In this document: in pieces, positions 62,101 through 64,000 of the stretch | Position numbering within the stretch: the stretch's first letter is position 1 | How the letters are laid out: each line of letters opens with the position of its first letter | From: an uncultured Prevotellaceae bacterium | Lineage (GTDB): Bacteria; Bacteroidota; Bacteroidia; Bacteroidales; Bacteroidaceae | Length of the DNA: 64,000 bases | Assembly: GCA_902788605.1 (NCBI GenBank) | Contig: CADAKX010000011.1 | Location: 20,153 to 84,152 of the forward strand | Direction: 5' to 3' | Translations under genes and position numbers: made by a program | The notes under the pieces: generated by a model | Told to the model about the DNA's origin: nothing | Seen by the model: only the letters and a program-made list of their open reading frames with translations | Databases searched by the model: none

Positions 62101-63175
62101 CGTAATAATATGGATTATTCGAGTTTGTTTTAACTTCAAACGTAGAAGGTAGGCTGATAGTTTTTACATGTGGGCGGCAACCACTAAGTACAACATTATA
62201 ATAATCATAATCCCCCTGTCCATTCTCGTCGTATTTCACCCCATAAGAGAAACTGGCCAAGTAACTCAAATCTGCATATCTAATACCTTCTGGTATAGTC
62301 AACGCCTCAGCATTGGAAGGTATGATATAGATGACAGAATCCTTTGCTTTGTTGGTGATAAAGTCGTTGTCAATAACAGCCATATTGACATTGTCGTTGC
62401 CAATGGTCACCTTGATGTCTGCTGTTCCGTTAAGCAGTTCTCTGATAGCATAGACATCGAAAGTGGATGGAATCACTACCTCAGTAACCTTCTTGCAATT
62501 AGCAATGTTTGTGCAGTGGGTTATACCTTCCGGAAAAACCAGCGCACCCTCAATGCCTTCTGGCACATAACGTACAGGCCAATAGTATTGTTGGGGGGCT
62601 TCTGCAAGCATTCCATTAACGGAAGTGTATGCCTGGTTGCCAGGAGAAACAGTCACACTTTTCATACTCGTATTTTCGCTAAAATAGGCATAGGTAACCG
62701 CTGCAGGAATATGGAAAGTGGTAAGACCCGTTTGCGAAATGGAGACTGTAGTCAATTGTTCTGTGTTATTCAGAGTGAGCGACCTTAGTTCAGGAGCATA
62801 GTAGAAATACAAACTCATCAATGGTGCATTGACTGTAAGCGCCGTAAGATAGGGGTTATTATCAAGTCCAAAGATGCTAATAACTGAATATTCCTTGCCT
62901 TGGTACGTTACTTCAGCGGGCACCGTAACATTGCCTCGATAGCCTGGCAGGATGTCATGCTCTGCATCAGAATCCCAACCAGACAAATCACCATTATGTT
63001 CAATGTAATAGGCACCCAAAGCTCCTTCAATGATTTGAGCATTACCATCATCATCAATAAGGTAGTAAAGCCCATTTTGCTCAAAGACCAAATAGTCGTA
63101 GGTCTGAGCCTTTGCCATCTGTCCTCCCACTATCGTGAGTAGGAACAATAGAATAATGTGTAAATGTTTAACCAT
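59174..63175 (-). CDS. BspA-type leucine-rich repeat surface protein with Fn3-like repeats
   Basis: 1333 residues. Signal peptide (~1-24); an N-terminal WxxxD-type lead-in; an array of LRR_5/BspA repeats (~90-720) of the form FxxCxxLxxIxIPxSV; then three or more fibronectin-III-like units (~800-1260), each with GLxPGTxY; and a C-terminal sorting-like module (VASINGKLLFRQ, MPRGLVIVNV). Such proteins are exported adhesins in Prevotella and Tannerella relatives. Promoter TATCTTTG at 63299-63306 gives a ~118-nt leader. A+T content is higher in the LRR half than in neighbouring genes. Confidence 0.92.
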   Translation of the reverse strand: MVKHLHIILLFLLTIVGGQMAKAQTYDYLVFEQNGLYYLIDDDGNAQIIEGALGAYYIEHNGDLSGWDSDAEHDILPGYRGNVTVPAEVTYQGKEYSVISIFGLDNNPYLTALTVNAPLMSLYFYYAPELRSLTLNNTEQLTTVSISQTGLTTFHIPAAVTYAYFSENTSMKSVTVSPGNQAYTSVNGMLAEAPQQYYWPVRYVPEGIEGALVFPEGITHCTNIANCKKVTEVVIPSTFDVYAIRELLNGTADIKVTIGNDNVNMAVIDNDFITNKAKDSVIYIIPSNAEALTIPEGIRYADLSYLASFSYGVKYDENGQGDYDYYNVVLSGCRPHVKTISLPSTFEVKTNSNNPYYYDGLPSYLTQAYELQTITVAGGNPYLASVNGVLMDKNKEIIIAVPANYAGANAIPDGTTTICPSAFGNNHSLTNVVIPSTVKTIGEFAFHSCINLKSISIPQSSILGMGVFSSCISLQGINFPAMSYIPEQSFNNCRSLTSIEIPESVVAIGHDAFNGCKSLTGINLPPYLTVIQYNAFSDCTKLKNISLPNTLTTLGNCVFRNDSSLQALTIPASVTLIGATLTDGCPLIEKITVDPDNKSYCDQDGVIFTADKQSLFYCPSARKGSYEVPQGTITIRTNAFYNASQLTAITFPDGLRVVENYAFENTDGLKVFDFPASVTSWGYRWFTIGNDGPEQPERRFIFRSDSYLSTSPISELPYNSRVYVHENNFKEFSSFEINSRYYERLVVFCLSKPFAISHSTRYLRGLRFNVIENDLTDMEKNLGNVSVTQQNETGNVKNMQQLADGTWYVKGLKPYQKYDINIGYKVNGNDESMTIPGIMTKDISVSRNYSTTQSTATITGAYIYNAEDTTATATKYELSVAGKTYDMTDLPKHRMTEPIVVTGLNPGTTYNMDFIVTYDDGEKATASKTFSTKGFDARGIDYAVTPTTLRVNIAYTEIDAIPDSIAIILSRNNATQRDTLYAPITRPVFTGLTPGTQYKNNGVYLVSKGKFVGYNISFNNFYNFETLQLALATEQPKIPSQGNAFVEATTNIGDDEGRVGFEWRKYDAPAEMKSMEGYAVVFEGKAQGLLKNLSTSNYYKVRAFYDDTKGTRYYANNGPNNDGWITFDPSEVSHMEAVVHTNGDPTPTNTTVVLVGVVIQGSDDIIEQGFEYWEVLIDDNGNTTRRRICRAPAESEHHTIAVNGQGISVEITGLTPGTDYAFRAYAKTAKGMVYGEERTFRTNGERPSGIEEIAAPSKFDVKASSQSGSLNLTINGQGEKAQVTVASINGKLLFRQSVIADGSTIEVPRMPRGLVIVNVRTTDAEKSLKMIVR

Positions 63176-63428
63176 AATGTTAGTTTTAGATTAGTAATTA
63201 ATGTGTCAATACTTATGTTGCTTAGACAATAGAATCCGCATTCTTTTCGTGCGAGACAGACAATAAGCGTTGTGAGCCGTCTCTTTTCATGGATGTGGCA
63301 AAGATACGAATTATTTCTGAAACACCAATGCTTTTATCGGATTATTTTTCATTTATTCAATCCATAAATATTTGGAAGTCCCAGAAAAGTTGTAATTTTG
63401 CGCCTGATTATTACAACATATTAAGAAG

Positions 63429-63800
63429 ATGATAGAAATTGGACTGAAACATACCAGTGAATTGATGGTAAGCGATGCCGTCACCGCCCAGTCGATGGGA
63501 TCGGGCGACATGCCTGTGCTGGCTACGCCTGCCATGATGGCATTGATGGAGAATGCAGCGATGCTTGCCGTGGCCGACCAACTGCAGGAGGGAAGTACCA
63601 CCGTGGGTGGACATATCGAGTCGTCGCACCTGAAACCCTCGAAGATTGGTGATAAGGTCTCTGCTGTGGCAGAGGTGACCAAGGTCGATGGTAGGAAGAT
63701 AGAATTCAAGGTTGCTGCCTATTCTGGCGACACCCTGCTGGGCGAGGGCACCCACCTCAGATTCATTGTCGACAGGGCTCGATTTCTGTCAAAGATCTGA
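63429..63800 (+). CDS. Hotdog-fold thioesterase (FlK-like)
   Basis: 123 residues. Acyl-CoA thioesterase-like fold resembling fluoroacetyl-CoA thioesterase: ATPAMMALMENAAMLAV central helix, TVGGHIESSHLKPSKIGDKV strand pair. It probably hydrolyses a small acyl-CoA; the substrate is unknown. Promoter TTTG-N18-TAATTTTG (63371-63400). Ends just before hairpin copy 2. Confidence 0.85.
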   Translation: MIEIGLKHTSELMVSDAVTAQSMGSGDMPVLATPAMMALMENAAMLAVADQLQEGSTTVGGHIESSHLKPSKIGDKVSAVAEVTKVDGRKIEFKVAAYSGDTLLGEGTHLRFIVDRARFLSKI

Positions 63801-63811
63801 TGAAATGATAA

Positions 63812-63843
63812 TCGGGCGAGTCACGTGTTTGTGACCCGCCCGA
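63812..63843. repeat. conserved hairpin, copy 2 (likely smalltalk terminator)
   Basis: TCGGGCGAGTCAC (63812-63824) pairs with GTGACCCGCCCGA (63831-63843), 12 of 13. It sits 3 nt beyond the stop of the smalltalk gene (-) and 11 nt beyond that of the thioesterase (+). Confidence 0.7.
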
Positions 63844-63846
63844 ATT

Positions 63847-63945
63847 CTATGCTCCCATGCAGCTGGTGGTGCCCAGCGTGGTGAGGATTGCCGTGATGAT
63901 ACTTGCAAGAATCTGCAAGAGTGTCTTTACGCCTTCTTTCTTCAT
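63847..63945 (-). CDS. Smalltalk-type small protein
   Basis: 32 residues: MKKEGVKTLLQ, a hydrophobic helix with Thr/Ile (SIITAILTTLG) and a final TTSCMGA. This matches the Bacteroidales smalltalk family, tiny proteins with a membrane-type helix and a late Cys. They often sit beside HU-like DNA-binding protein and amidase genes; any such upstream neighbour would be beyond the window edge, and no amidase follows. The function is unknown. 63946-64000 holds only AT-rich leader. Confidence 0.8.
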   Translation of the reverse strand: MKKEGVKTLLQILASIITAILTTLGTTSCMGA

Positions 63946-64000
63946 AGTCGTTTTAATTTTAAGGTTAAAATTTCATTTTGACTTTTCTCTCGCTCAGCCA

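Noticed and set aside
63847-64000. HU-like or amidase genes linked to the smalltalk peptide
   Set aside because: The window ends 55 nt upstream of the smalltalk ATG and no amidase follows, so the usual neighbours cannot be confirmed.

Overview
The window is chromosomal DNA from a Bacteroidales bacterium, most likely a gut or rumen Prevotella-type species (Prevotellaceae). Supporting signs are Bacteroidetes -7 promoter boxes (TAnnTTTG) ahead of many genes, secreted proteins ending in a KGLYI..GKK-type C-terminal sorting-like tail, a BtuB/BtuG surface vitamin B12 uptake operon behind a cobalamin riboswitch, a 32-residue smalltalk-type peptide, and a long-chain flavodoxin paired with a DUF2023 gene. 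No rRNA, tRNA, CRISPR array, prophage or complete insertion sequence was seen. The assignment rests on gene content, not on a marker comparison.

Layout. 1-5.9 kb: the end of a DUF4380 protein, a secreted two-module GH43 enzyme, and the DUF2023-flavodoxin operon behind a palindromic promoter region, followed by a gene remnant. 6-10 kb: a tandem pair of soluble PAS histidine kinases. 10-19 kb: dnaK, a secreted BamE-like protein, recA, a polyamine-type saccharopine dehydrogenase, an OmpA-like porin and an MscS channel. 19-24 kb: L-rhamnose catabolism (rhaD convergent with rhaB-rhaA-MFS permease). 24-27.5 kb: secreted proteins and an NhaD antiporter. 27.6-32.5 kb: a second histidine kinase pair, membrane-anchored, in one operon with an AraC regulator. 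32.5-42 kb: an O-acetylhomoserine sulfhydrylase-type enzyme, frr-rsgA-trmH, an S9 peptidase, a DUF5020 porin-like protein, an AT-rich inverted-repeat element and a SIMPL protein. 42-48 kb: sppA-lpxK-PNP-thiL-miaA on the minus strand. 48-52 kb: a GH28 pectinase, groES-groEL and a small-RNA candidate. 51.9-57.4 kb: the riboswitch-controlled B12 operon btuB-btuG-btuF-btuC, with no btuD. 57.4-64 kb: a 5'-damaged esterase, a HicB-like antitoxin without a toxin, a giant BspA-type LRR surface protein, a hotdog thioesterase and the smalltalk peptide.

The most notable signals are four. (1) Two paralogous histidine kinase pairs each hold one intact kinase and one with a lost hallmark: Tyr in place of the phospho-acceptor His in one pair, a destroyed N-box in the other. 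Neither pair has a response regulator nearby, which suggests heteromeric kinase/pseudokinase sensors. (2) Near-identical -24/-12 (sigma-54-type) motifs lie 50-51 nt from the start codons of both dnaK and groES. (3) A 254-bp element has 35-bp near-perfect inverted repeats around a ~94% AT core. (4) Degenerate 7-bp tandem repeats recur in intergenic spacers, and two of them overlap non-ATG start codons. Possible AraC-type direct repeats ahead of rhaB, an in-frame 18-bp repeat at the end of the AraC gene, and two genes with deletions next to their start codons are also recorded.
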